Assembly (NCBI GenBank): GCA_013396635.1
Contig: WBMW01003950.1
Coordinates: 844,884 to 908,883, forward strand
Reading direction: 5' to 3'
Source of the DNA: Penelope pileata
Taxonomy: Eukaryota > Chordata > Aves > Galliformes > Cracidae
Length of the DNA stretch: 64,000 nt
The translations under genes were made by a program, and so were the position numbers. Position 1 is the first letter of the stretch. The number at the start of each line of letters is the position of its first letter. Positions 47,701 through 60,262 of this stretch are shown piece by piece. Below the pieces are notes generated by a model. That model searched no databases. It was not told where the DNA came from and saw nothing but the letters and a program-made list of their open reading frames with translations.

Positions 47701-50472
47701 ACCCTGCTCCAGGTTACTCCTTTGCAATGCTGTCTGAACATAACTAGGAAAAAACTTTAATGAACACGTTAAAAATGTAACTTGAAAGGGTACCTAAGCC
47801 AGAATCGAATTTCTGTGGCACAATCACCCAATTAGCAATCACATACATGATCACATTTGGAAATAACACCCCTGAAGACATACACCTTCAAGTAGTAATT
47901 GAGAAAAATATGAATTAGACCAAAAAAGATAAGAAGAAACTTTGGAAATTATGCAAGTAAATAACAGAGCTGGCCAGGAAAATCAGAACAGCAAGTGCAA
48001 TAGAAGCCAGCAGAGAGCAGCATCAAGATTTATGATTTTCTATTTCTAACAGTCTCCTGGCAAGTTTCTAACCATTTCACAGAAGTGGCAGACGCATTTG
48101 TGACAGGAAGATGAGGGAGGGTATAAGCACAGAACTCCAAATGCAGAGGGGAATGCATTGATAGTAATTCACAGTACACTGGCAAGTACAAAGGAGGAAA
48201 TCCATGTTGGAGGAACAAACACTGCTGAGAGCGCCCTGGGCAGAGTACATTCCTGGTTCAGTTTGCTAGCTGCAAGCAGGCTAGCCAAAACATAAACACT
48301 GAAAAACTATGAGGGTAGCTGGAGACAACTATCTCAGACATTCCACAGAGAGTCCCAACATTCAAAGTAAAAAGGTGACATTCAAAGTGGAAATTGCAAA
48401 ATGGCCCTCCAGCTGGCATCCCTCAAGCTGTCCTCCCACAGTTTATCATCCAACTGTGCCATTGCTGGGATTTTTATGGGATTTTGCTGCATGTGGTTGT
48501 AATTAGTTTAAAAGTTGAGGGTACAAATAAGCACATGCAGTGCCTCTCTAAAATATGTAAGAATCAGACCACAGAAAGATCTCCTCCTTTTACATTAACA
48601 TACTTTACAACAGGAATGTGTCATTACAGAGCTCCCCAATTTGCACATTAATTACTTATATTATTATTTTAGGAAAAATGTTCTACTCAAATATACAGGA
48701 AAAGATAAAACAGCAACAGATAGAAGTCTTGTATATAAAATTTAAAAGTTATGGAAATTTTGTGACATTTGTGTTATCACTTAAGTGGTAGTAACTCCAA
48801 AGGATCTAATAAACCTTATGAACTTAAGTATAAGCCTATTTTCTATTTTGTGCCTGCCAGCACTGGTGCAATAACTAACATGCAAGAAAGAGTAATGACT
48901 GGACGTAACTCTCAGCAATACAATCTCCACAGTCTCCCCTCTTACATCAGGAGGAGAAGAAGGAGAGCAGGCCAAGAACAGAGGAGGGCACTGGGAGGAA
49001 ACAAGCACATCACATAGCTGAAATGCTTTCCCTGAGGTGATGCTAATGGGAGCACTTACCTTGCAACCCTTCTTCAAGCCTAGCTGTGTAAGAGTAGCAG
49101 CAGGACTTCCATTATCACAGGATGGGGCCTCTTTAGTGGTTTTCCAAAGATTTTAAACACATGCAGTCATCACTCTGCATTTGTGTTATACAAAATTAAG
49201 ATTTCATGAGTCAACAACGGAGACAAAAATCCCAGGCCAGTTATCAGTAACTGAAATAGCAAAGTATGAGTTTGCTCAAAACAAACAGCACCACCCTCAC
49301 TGGCTGCAAAAATTCCTACTCAATATTAACTCCAGCATAGACCGTTTGCCTCTTGGTTTCTGCAGTTACTCTCCACCATGAACTTTTTGCACTAACAGCC
49401 ACATACACAAATAAGTTACCTCTTCCTGAACTAAGACTTGCATGCTTTCTGTTTGAAAAGTGAAACACATTGACATTCAGACACCACAATAATGTAGAAA
49501 TCATAGAAAAAGTTTAATTTTCCTAAGGACATATAATCTGTAAAGCCTGGGAAGATGAGGCAAAATGGCAGCAACATCTCCCAGCTGACAGGAACCTGCC
49601 CTTGCACTGTAGAAAACAGCAGATGCTCAAAGACTGCCTCTTTTGTCCCACTGCTTTGCTTGTCCCATGTTGTGCCAAAACGGGCATGAAAAAAACATAG
49701 CCAAATCCTTGGTTTTGGTCTTGAGCAGGTAGTGGAGCTGCACTGTCATCAGGCATGAGAACAAAACAAATGAAATTCAAAACAAATTGCCAGAGCATCA
49801 CTCAAATATCTGGAAGTGGTTTGGAAATTAGAGGGGGAGATAAATTCATTGATATATTTAATAAATCTTACTTTGCTTAAATTGCTGAAAGTGACTGTAA
49901 TTGTCCCTCAAAGCATTCTGGCAACAAAGTACTATAAATCAAATTAAATATACCAGGAGAGTTGAAGTATCGGGTGGCATTGTTTTAACATTTACTGTAA
50001 TAATAATTTGAATGACAGAAGCAACTGACCAGAGAAACAATGTGGAGTTGAATGGCCCTTGAACAGCAAAATAGCACTTTACTTCATCAACTACCGACAC
50101 ATCACTGGCATTGCTTATATTTCATCCACTGTCCAACAGCAACAGATTTGACAGACAGAGACAGGAGAAAAATAAACAAGGGAAAGTCCAAATTATGTTT
50201 TTCTTTCCCCTTTCATTCTGAAGCTGGCACTAGGCAATCCGTAACACTTTGTTTTCCTCATCAAGAATTCTTATCTAAACTAATTCACAACTGCAAAATC
50301 ATTATGACTAAGTATCTAACCATGTAACCACTTTTTTTTTCCTCATTGCTTTGTTGTAAGAGATTTGTATCAAACACAGTAAGGACTAGCAGGCTACAAT
50401 AAAAAAGAGGAAATAATGACCAGTAAACAGTCTCCTTCAAATCCTGGAGGAAAATAAAATAAATCCATTTGC
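41741..50472. other. Unrecognised non-coding DNA, about 8.7 kb
   Basis: AT-rich. Frames up to 140 codons (42165-41743 minus) are serine/leucine/phenylalanine-rich without a known domain. A hydrophobic 72-codon minus frame at 46833-46615 is discussed among rejected items. An A-run lies at 45871-45883. No repeat family recognised. Confidence 0.5.
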
Positions 50473-50507
50473 TTTTTTTTTTTTTTTTTTTAAAAAAGAA
50501 AAAAGTT
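50473..50507. repeat. Poly-T / poly-A low-complexity tract
   Basis: Nineteen T followed by AAAAAAGAAAAAAG. It explains the lysine- and phenylalanine-rich centre of a 128-codon minus frame here. Confidence 0.85.
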
Positions 50508-53275
50508 ACTAAGATCGATCTGTCATTGACATCTGAAGAGAAGGCTGAGAGTGACAATACACAAGGGTAAGGAAATGGATTGGAGTTTACAGGTTTTTTT
50601 TGTTTTTTGTTTTTAAGAGGTAAAGAAAGCAAAATAAGAAGATATCCCATTCTTGAAAACAGTAAACACAAAGATCCCTAGCTTCTTCAGTTTACAGCAC
50701 TTTTCTGATGAAGAAGTGCCATAGGGACGCTTTCTCAGTGGTTGGTCCAACAAGAGTATTTTACAGTATTTTTTTTGAATGATCTTTCTTTCATTTACAG
50801 TGGAAATGGACACAAAAAGGACATTTACTTATCACGAGAGTAAGCAACGCAAAGACTACTTAAAAAGACTGCAAAGTTGCAAAATAACTGAAAACAATGT
50901 TTTTCTCACCCTAACATGCCTGTTCAAAGGCAAAAAGCACAGAATGGAAATCAGATTTGGGTACCTGATCCACAGAGCATTGTCAGAACTTAATGCTATA
51001 AGCTCACAGCTTCAATGGGAATCATGGTTCTAAGCTCCATGGAACATTAAGCTATTTTCAATTAAGAATTTATGAAAGGGGAATTTGCAAGAGGTAGAGT
51101 ATGGAATCCCTCACAAGTGCTTTAATTGAATTCAAAGAGTATCACATGCAGCAGTAGCAGGTACATCTCTCATATATAATTTGTTATGATGGGACTTCCT
51201 CAGCCACCAGCAGCACTGCTCTGTGGGCTGCTCTTGCAGATGGTTAGAAGAACTGCTGAACAAGTGGCCTCTAAGAAGTTTGTTGGGTGTCACAGCTCCA
51301 CTGAGCTGAAAGCTCCCAGCACTGCTGGTGAAGAGAGCAGAGAGGCTTTTCAATCTCATTTGATGTCATTTTAACCTCTGAATTAAAGACAAAGTTTGTG
51401 GTATGGGCGCCTTATGAATCCTCTTTGAACTCAGAGTTAGAGTAAGAAATGAAGTCATTTAAGTTGATCCCCTGGAATATAAGCCACTTTCTGCATGAGT
51501 TATTAAGTCTTTTCAAGTGACTTGTAGAACACAGCTGGAGGTAAAGTCTGTCCTTCTGGGAGATATTTTAATTGCTACTGATGCTGGGAAAGATGTTGAA
51601 ACCTTTTGGGAAAACTAGAGTAAAAGTCTACTGGGAAAGCCAGCATGTAACAGGAAAAAAAATATGTCTCATGACAGCACATGTTTGCAGCTACAGATAA
51701 CATTTGGAAACAAACCGAAAAATGCGGACAGGCAAATACTGTAGTACATAGTAGTGATTTATCCTCAACTCATTATCTTTTTCACCATATTTGGGTACAA
51801 ATTTTGTCTTGGAAAAGTATAAAAGTACTGTAAAAAAAAAAGAAGAAACATTAGCTTTAATATATAAAGATATTAATAAAATCAATTTTGCCTTCAGATG
51901 GCCTCTTGCAGAACTACCACTTCCAACAGTAACTATACAAACATATCCAGCAGCAAAATTTTGCCAGAGTACTTAAACCAAACTAAAGTATGGAGTAATT
52001 AGTCCTGTAAACTAGGAGGCCTTATTCAGTATCACTTGCACAATAATAAGTTCTGAAGCCCCAGGGAATTCTCCATGATTAAGGCAGAAAGAAAGTAGCT
52101 CTGGAAATTCATCTGGAGAAATCTGGCTAGATATGGGGTCTTTTGAATGTTGATATCATTCAGACTGGTAAAACAGCTGAACAAGCTATTCTGCAAATCA
52201 AAGCATAGGGTTGTGTAGGTCAAGCTAGGAGGAGGACAAGTCTGAAGAGGAAATCAGGATTACCTGTTTAGGTGACAGGCAGCTCTTGGATTAGATCAGT
52301 GGGGTTTAAAGCTATTTCAACTATTTGAGTTTGCCTCTGACTGTTGAAACATCATGCAAAAAAAAAGTTAGAACACATATGTCCTCTGCAGGCCAAGCAA
52401 AGACATGATACTTTCTTGCCCTTTCGCTGCATTTTTAGAGTACATCTCTTCTGCCTATTTGTCTTTTCCTCAGTAAGTTCACAGAAATAAGGCTCTTTAA
52501 AAGCAAAAATTTGACCAGTCTCTCTCTTTAAAGTTGAACACAGTGATATAGAATTAATTTCAAATTAAACACACAGCAATACAACTCAGGCTAATATGGG
52601 AAAAATACAGGGCACATTTTTATTAGTCTGTAAAAGACAGGTTTATTCTTACATCCGTATAGAGTTCCATTTATGTAAAGGTGAAGAGAGACACCAAGCC
52701 TGCTCATATAGTCTCACAAGATGCCTAAATATATCAAAGAACATGTCCCTCAAGCTGAGGGCCTTTCTATGCAATTAATTTTCAAAGGGATAAGCACATA
52801 GGTAATTTCAGATCTTTAAGAACTTGAACTCATTGAAACAGATCAAGTATCAGATTTAAACAGACATGCTGTAAATTTACATTTTTATTTATAGCAAAAA
52901 GGCTCACAAAGTTTGGCCATGCAAAATGAAAAAGAGAAAAGAGAAGTCAAAAATGATGGAAGGTTTAGAGAGGACTGCACAATCCTTCAAGTTGTCTACA
53001 CATCCTACCTGCTGAAATGATTGGAATTTCTTAGCCAGAATTTTCGATATTGCTTCTAATACAGACATGTTGGAGACACTTCAACAAATATATCTTTCTG
53101 ATATTCAGAGAGCTGAACAGAACAGACATATGTTAACATTCAAAAAACGGTCCATGTAGTTATCAAAGGGATTAAACAGCACAAAGAAGAAAAACGCACT
53201 TCTGTATTAAAAGAGACATCCATGAGGAAATTAGTATCTGTAGGGAAACAGTTGATCACAGCCTGAACAAATGAT
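50508..53275. other. Unrecognised non-coding DNA, about 2.8 kb
   Basis: No gene, RNA gene or known repeat seen. All frames are under 85 codons. Confidence 0.5.
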
Positions 53276-53622
53276 TGAGCACAAGATGGAGGGGTGTGGC
53301 TGGCCTGGGGAATACAGGTAGATCACTTGCACCTGTGACTGGAAGAGGTGTACCTGGGGCAGAGTTGCCCCAGGCCTAGATAAGGGCCAGCCAGGCAAAG
53401 CAGAAGCATCCTGAGAGAGAGAAGATCCGAAAGCTGAGAGATCAGAAAGAAACAGATCAGGAAGAGCATAAGATGCATAAGATCAGGAACATTGAAAGCA
53501 GCAACAGAACCAGCACTAGATGATGTTGAGGAGAGGTCCTAGCTCCAAATGAGATAAATGTCTTAGTCAGGTGGAGAATTGCCGTAGTCATGAGTTTGGG
53601 ACATTTTCCCACTACAGTATCA
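53276..53622 (+). mobile_element. Probable short solo LTR of an endogenous retrovirus
   Basis: A 347-bp GC-richer island with LTR architecture. It begins TGAGCACAAG and ends ACTACAGTATCA (TG...CA). It has a TATA-like TAGATAAGG at 53377-53385 about 100 bp in, and a weak AATAAA-like GAGATAAATG at 53551-53560 near the end. Flanks are AATGAT (53270-53275) and AATGAA (53623-53628), a 6-bp duplication with one mismatch; six bases is typical of alpha/beta-like bird retroviruses. No internal region is attached. I do not recognise the LTR family by sequence, so this rests on structure. Plus orientation is inferred from the TATA-to-polyA order. Confidence 0.6.
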
Positions 53623-53628
53623 AATGAA

Positions 53629-56600
53629 AACATTAGAGGAATTCAGAATTTTTGACTGCAATCTTCCAAATTGAATCAGTTGACTTGCATAAAGTTATAG
53701 ATGCATGTTTGTATATATGTATGCACAGACACAATCACCTTTTAAAGAAATTATTTGGAAAAATGATCTTCCAGTAAATAAATCAGAACGATAAAAAACA
53801 TACTTCTTTTAAAATTAAGTAGAAATAAAAAGATTATCTACAGGTCTCACTAGATAGAAAATATCTAGACTGACTAAAGTTGCTAAAAAACCTACACTTT
53901 TCATAAAGTTATTTTTCCAATATTCGTTACAGTATCAACATTTCATTTTAATACAGTAACAACATGCACGCATGTATACACAGTTCTAGACCTATCAAGC
54001 TGTAATTACATCACTGTGTGAAGAATTAACATAATCAGCTCTGAGTACTTATCATGGAGACATATCAGAATAGAGTAAAAGTAGTGCAATTATCAATTTC
54101 ATTGTGTCTGATTATACTTACATGATAAATCAGCAACCAATTGGTGAAGGCAACTGGAAAAAATGCACTGAGGCTAGAAATAAAAATAAAGAGGGCAAAG
54201 GAAAAGAAAAGTGTACGTGGTAGATTTATGAAAAATATCAAAGCTTCCTAGGAAATTCTCAATGACACTAAAAAGAAAATATAATATGGAGATGAACAAG
54301 GATTACAGTTCACAGAGGAACAGAAAGGGCTCTAAGCACATTAGAAATGTGACTAGAAAAGCCACATTTGGTGTTATTTTATTCTAAAAGGTAAAGAGCC
54401 CCTGTCCTGCTGCCAACTGATGCATAGGCTTCATTCCCTTTGAAGTTAATTATAGTTGTGCACATTACAACAGCCTCTGTTCTGCTGCTCATCCTGCATC
54501 CATTTCCAAGAGCTGTTGTTCTTCAGTTTGCTCTGATCAAAGAGAGTCAGGCTAAAAAGGAATTGAAGCCTTAACACAAATGGTTAATTCCTTTTTGTTC
54601 ATACATTCTCCTCTCCTTTCCTGTTACAGCAGATTGTAGATTGAATGTAATGGGACTCCTGCTTGCATTCAAAAGGCAGAATATCAGATTGGGTCTAGTG
54701 CCAAATTCTGGTAAGAAACGTGACAGATTTGGAGTGTAGAATATAATCTGTTCGATGTCATCCCAAACACATCCAAAGAGTATCTGGAAGACAGCCACGC
54801 TCCTAAAAGTGAAGATTGATTTATGCCTTCAGTCACTTCTTTTCGCGTAAAAATACCATGCATTTCAAACAGGGTAGAAGCTGCATATCTAGAGCGTTTA
54901 TGGAAATGTTTGTTTAGCAGAGGAAGAAAGCGGGCATTTTGCAAAATCCCTGCACAAACAAATGCTTCTGTTGCTTATTTTTGGGTAACAGAGTATACAT
55001 AGACTGATTCCATATCCAGAATTCCTGCACCAGTTGATGACAAAAGGATCAACTTGACAAATGGCTGGCACTGTACACAGAAGAATACAAATACCCACGA
55101 CAAGCTGTTACTGAAGTATAATAATTAATAAACATTTCCAAAAATACAACATACATTAAAACCAAGTATTTAGCTTGTCCAGACTAAGGAATACAATGTG
55201 CTAATCAAAAGTAGCATCTCATTGACCATTAATTACAGACTCACGCTATTAGGAGAAATGAATTTCGCAATAAAGAACCCTGTTTGAATCCTCAAAATAA
55301 GAACTTGAGAGAATATATATTATTTCTTGCTAGGACACCAGCTACATGTTCCAGTTGGGAATACTGGCTTAATCGAGCAAAAGATGCTGTGTTACATGCA
55401 TGCAAGGAAAACACTACTCTTGGCCTTTAAGTTCATCTTGTGAAAGGAAGAAGATTAATCAAAGATCCTGAGAATAAAAATGGCAGTATTACAGGACAGA
55501 TTTCTTCTTTGTCCAGACAGAGCACAAACAGACAAAAGTTTGAACAGAGATAGTTTGCAAGTAGTTAAATGTCTAAAAAACTGTAATGCTGCTAATCTTG
55601 TGGAAAACATTACTCTGCCTGAGTATCCCTGTTATCCATTTTCTCTAATTGCAACAGAGGGTCACCAAATGCATAAAATCAACGGACACTCAGTGTTAAA
55701 CTCTAGCTTTATACATGAATTTCAGTTCCTCCAGGAATCGGTGAAGCCCCCATCTCCTTAGGCCCATTCTTCCCCATTGCACACTGCAGCAATTGTCTGA
55801 AACAGCTTTTTCCTCCCAACCCCATAAGGGAGTAGCATGGCCACAGGAGACACTTGAAGTTTTCTTAAAATTTACTTTGAGCTGTTACCCAGTCACAAAA
55901 TCTGCAACCTAGATCACAAGGAATAAAGCAAAGGCAGTAGTATAGAACAGCCATAGTGGGACAACAACCCTCCAGGCTGTTCAATGGTGGCAACTGCTTC
56001 CACTTACCAAGACACGAAAATAGCCAACTGCATCAGCAACATATTGAGCCTTGAGCAGTGCTGACTGCTTACCGATGTCTTTTAGTACTCGACAGATTTA
56101 GCAGAAGAGGTTACTGGCCTGCACATTCCATGCCCCTCCTCTCTTTGAAGGAACACTTCATTTGCGAGCAGAACTGTCTGAGCACAACAGCTCAGTCAAC
56201 ACACTTACTGAAACTGAGAACAGTTTTCTCTAGGCCACTAGGAGATATATTGCAGCACCTAGGAAACAAGTACAAAACCCATCTGACTCATGTAAAGCTG
56301 GCATCAGGTGATCTCTAGGAAAAGGCTCTGCAGCCAATGAAGACCAATAATTCCAACTTCTCCATCTGTACCATCTGTTAAGTGCAAGTCACCAATTCAT
56401 CACTGAATGCATTACCTAAGTTTCAAAGGCTGTTTAGTAGCAAAGTCCCTCAGAATCTCCAGTTAAGTCTGGTGATCACTGACGAACATTAAAGTGGAAG
56501 TGTCTAGCTCCTTCCACTTAAAATCCTCTGCTGTAGACACTACACAAAAGGAGAAAAAAAATAGTGCACCAGTAACAGAGGAAACTGAAGAAAAGATGAC

Positions 56601-59600
56601 AGTCAAATATCACATTTGAGAAACCTCTAGTTCGTGAGCAGGTGATCCATTTGTACATCGTTTTACTCTTGTATAGCAGATGTAATCCAATGTATTGGAA
56701 TTGTTGAGGGAACAGAAAGATGCAGTAAGAACTGAACTCCACGGTTCAGTGGTGAAAAACCTTCATACACCTTAGCTAGTTTCAGGCCATATCAACCTTC
56801 ACATCAAATTTGTTATTGAGACCAGTGATTCACCATTACCAGTGAAGATAGGAAAATTTACTTGGGACACCTTTTGACATAGAGAGAGCGCACTCACTAG
56901 ACACCTTGAGGACTAAGCCAAAGGCAGCACAATACTGATTATGCCAATTAAAAAAGAAAAGTGAGATTTCAGAACACTAAAGAAAGTTAAGATGCTCAAG
57001 AAAGTGCTGAACATTTCTACAAGAGAAAATTATAAGCAACAATATACATGCTTTGATATTTTCCCTTGTAATGAACTTAGAGAAGAATCAGAAAATGGGC
57101 AAGAATTTTAAAATGAAGCAGTATTACTTGTTTGGAAAAGTTTGGATCATTCTGCTGTAACAAACTCACATTAATTGTAATTCCAAAGTATATGCTTGGA
57201 ATGAGATAGAGCTACTAGGATACTTAAAAGCCTTAGGTATTATTTCAGCAAATATTATTTCTTTAAAATCTAAGCAGAATTTGTGATTTTCTATATATTT
57301 ACTTGAGGGCTGAACATGCTGAAATCCAATGAGAAAACTGATACTTTGGGGTAAAAATCTAATACTGCCTTGTGACTTCTAATAAAAGCAGAGATTGAAG
57401 TTATGAAACAAACACAAGCATTTCTACAGGTGTCTCAGCTGCTCCCTCAGAAGTCCCATTGGAAGTAAAAATCGGAAGTGACTCAAACATGTTTTCCTGC
57501 TGTCTTCCCTACTCTGTATGGTGCCTTAGTTACCATACTCAGTTCCCTCAGTGAACAAAAATTAAAGCAGCCTTCAGGCTGCTCTGACCTGAGTTGTGAC
57601 AGTCAATCACAAAGAAGAAACTGTGGCGTAAGAGGAGGCACCTGAGCTGCTAAAGGCAGCTTTTTCTAGGTACACAGTACCTAGATGCAGGCACATCCTT
57701 TCACTCACACAGAGCCTTTGAGGTTCTATGTAAATCTCTCTAGGGTTTCATGGACAAACACTTACCTACTCAGAACTGCGGGGACTTGAAAAACAATGCT
57801 TCCTAGCACAAATCACGGAGTTTACACTTCCTTAAAACTATACAAAAGTAACAGGGGAAAAAGCCTCAAGATACAAAGTTCTTGGAAAGCCATGGGAAAA
57901 GTTACCACAGTCTTCAAGTATTTTCAGAAGACAGGAGGCTGGTTTGTCAAGCTTTGTATAAATTGCAAGCTTAATCTCTAATCCTTGTTTATGTGAAAAA
58001 AAGTAAATGGGCAAGTGATCATAATATTGAAAAGGAGTAACTGTGCCTGGGAGAGGGAGATGCTGAAAATGTGGAAAAAAAGATAGATTTAAAAGATTAT
58101 TTTTACAAGCAACAACTCCATGACTGTCACTTTTACCCTTCATAGTCTGTTACATACTTTCCTCCTTAAAGTTACAGTTAAAGTTACAGTTTTACAGTGA
58201 AACTCAATGCAAAGAAAATATTACAGAAACAAATTGACTTACCATAGAATCACCCCAAATAAAATCTTGCTAACTACATTTTAATCGTAAGGAAACGGAG
58301 CATAAGGATTCACCATCTCAGAATAACATCGATAGTTGAAGTAGAAAATAAATCTTGTTTTTTCAAGTCAGGCTGGTGTGTCAAAATTACCAAGTCCTCC
58401 CAATTTCTCCTTAACAAACCTCAGTGCTATGAGAGGAGTGTTGTTTTTTTTTTTATTTAAGAAAAAAAAGTTCATTCTTCACTACATAAAAGTCTTACTT
58501 TCATGTTGCACTGAGTAGGTGGTACAAAGTAATGGAAAACAAAGGTCTGCACTGTAATTTAGAGTCATTAATGAAATCAGCTCCCATGAAAGCAAAGGAA
58601 TGACAGTACTAAATTATCTGGAAAATGTGTATTCAGTGGGCACATGCGAAGCTGGGACTGCAGAAGGATGATGGCATGAAGTTACTGATGCAACTCTACC
58701 AGGTTCAGTGGAGTGCCCTTGATTTCATGCCACTAGTCAATCAAAACAGAGTTCCAGCTGCTAATAACATGAGCTCTCAGAATTGCTTTTAAGCTGTTTT
58801 TGAGCCTACAGGGCATTTTCAAAAAGGTTTATCTTGGGGTATAAAAATAAGCATGTTTTTGTGCAGGCTTACAGAATTTTATAAGAAAAATGCTAGGGCA
58901 AATCCTCAGCTGGAACAAGCTGTCCATTAATTTAAGTAGAGCTGCCTCATCCTATTTATGTATTTTCAATGGACCCCATCAGAAACAGACAACTACTGCT
59001 TTTAAAAGACAAGCATCAAGCTTTCTTTGTATGTTTTCACTGACCTTAAATTTAAAAAAAAAAAAGAAAAACACAAAACAATCACTTGTAATAAAGTCAG
59101 AATAGTAGTATTTCCTTCCCAGTTATGCATCAAGCTGCCACATTGTGCCCCAGGAAATCCGAGTAGTTCATTTAAATTGAAATACCTTGTGATTTTTTTT
59201 TGTTTTGTTTTAAGGTTAAATATCTCACCAATCATGCTCCCATGGCAATCATATGAAGAAAGAAAAACAAAAACCCAACAAAACAATGAAAAATTTGAAT
59301 GGATTTAATGAACAAAAAAGCTGAGGCCAGGTTTCTTTGTAAGCTTGCAACTATAATTGAGGCAATCACAGCTTGTAGATGTTTTTAAGAAGTCCATTGC
59401 CCCATCTTGCAGTCACATGCATTCTTGCTTAAACTAAGAAGTGACCAAGCATTACAAAACCCTGTTTTTCTATGCCATATTCAACACAAGCAAGAATTAT
59501 AGAGCTCCCAGTCTGGGAAGGGCAAGCTTTTAATCTTGATGTCTTGATAGAACTCGCAAATATCTTGCGAATAGATAGTCTCCCTGAAGAGACGAATTCT

Positions 59601-59695
59601 GATCCATTCACTACTCTAAGCCAGTGTTTACCTACATGTCATGAGAGCTCAAGGCTCCAAAATACTTGAGTGACCATAAACCACAGGTGAGATAT
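53629..59695. other. Unrecognised non-coding DNA, about 6.1 kb
   Basis: AT-rich; T- and A-runs at 58443-58454 and 59054-59065; a short tandem duplication (TTAAAGTTACAG units) at about 58167-58191. Frames of up to 101 codons without family likeness. Confidence 0.5.
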
Positions 59696-59697
59696 TA

Positions 59698-60260
59698 CAT
59701 AGGTTGCACTGAAAATAATGCTTCTATTTATTTCCATGGAAACTACAAGAGACACAAAGAGCAAAATAGCACTATTGGATAGAACAAATTCTCAGCCTCA
59801 AAAAACTGTCTTTCAACCTAGTCACCACCATTAGCTGATTCACGTGGATGAACCGACTGAGATGCTCTTCATTTTGTGGTGTGACAGCCACGCATGGCTG
59901 TCTGGAACGTGGCTCATCTTACATATAATTGTCACCACTGCTGAAATGCATCACTCGCCGCCTCACTGTGCTCACATCCACTGCTTGGTCTCCATAAACA
60001 TTCGGAAAGCATTGATGAATGTCAATGGGTGACATTTTTTCCACAGAGGAATTCAATTCTACACCTTTGCTTCATACATACTTTCATGCCAGATATCAAT
60101 TTGTCACACTGCCCCTCTGCTGCCATCTGTTGCACAGCAACAAAATGTAATGGAATATTGGTGGGAAGGATCAACTCTTACTGCCATACCACCAATAACT
60201 GCCTCTGACATCGTAGGCCAACATAACAAAACAGAGGCATTAATTTCAGAGCAGCTTTCA
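59698..60260 (-). mobile_element. Internally deleted mariner (Galluhop-like), non-autonomous
   Basis: A 563-bp copy of the same family as the element at 4913-6215. The left end reads CATAGGTTGCACTGAAAATA. The right end, complemented, reads TGAAAGCTGCTCTGAAATTA. TA flanks both ends (59696-59697 and 60261-60262). The first about 140 bp and last about 420 bp align with the full copy, including CTGTCTGGAACGTG and TGCCATCTGTTGCAC. About 740 bp, equivalent to roughly 5049-5790 of the first copy, is absent. That removes the whole catalytic region and leaves only an N-terminal transposase remnant. It could have moved only with transposase supplied elsewhere, or the deletion happened after insertion. 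Confidence 0.9.
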
Positions 60261-60262
60261 TA

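Noticed and set aside
50285..50671. 128-codon minus-strand frame
   Set aside because: Its centre is the translated poly-T/poly-A tract at 50473-50507.
58241..58256. ACCATAGAATCACCCC resembling a complemented CR1 tail
   Set aside because: Only about 10 bp of likeness, and no CR1 body follows in either direction.
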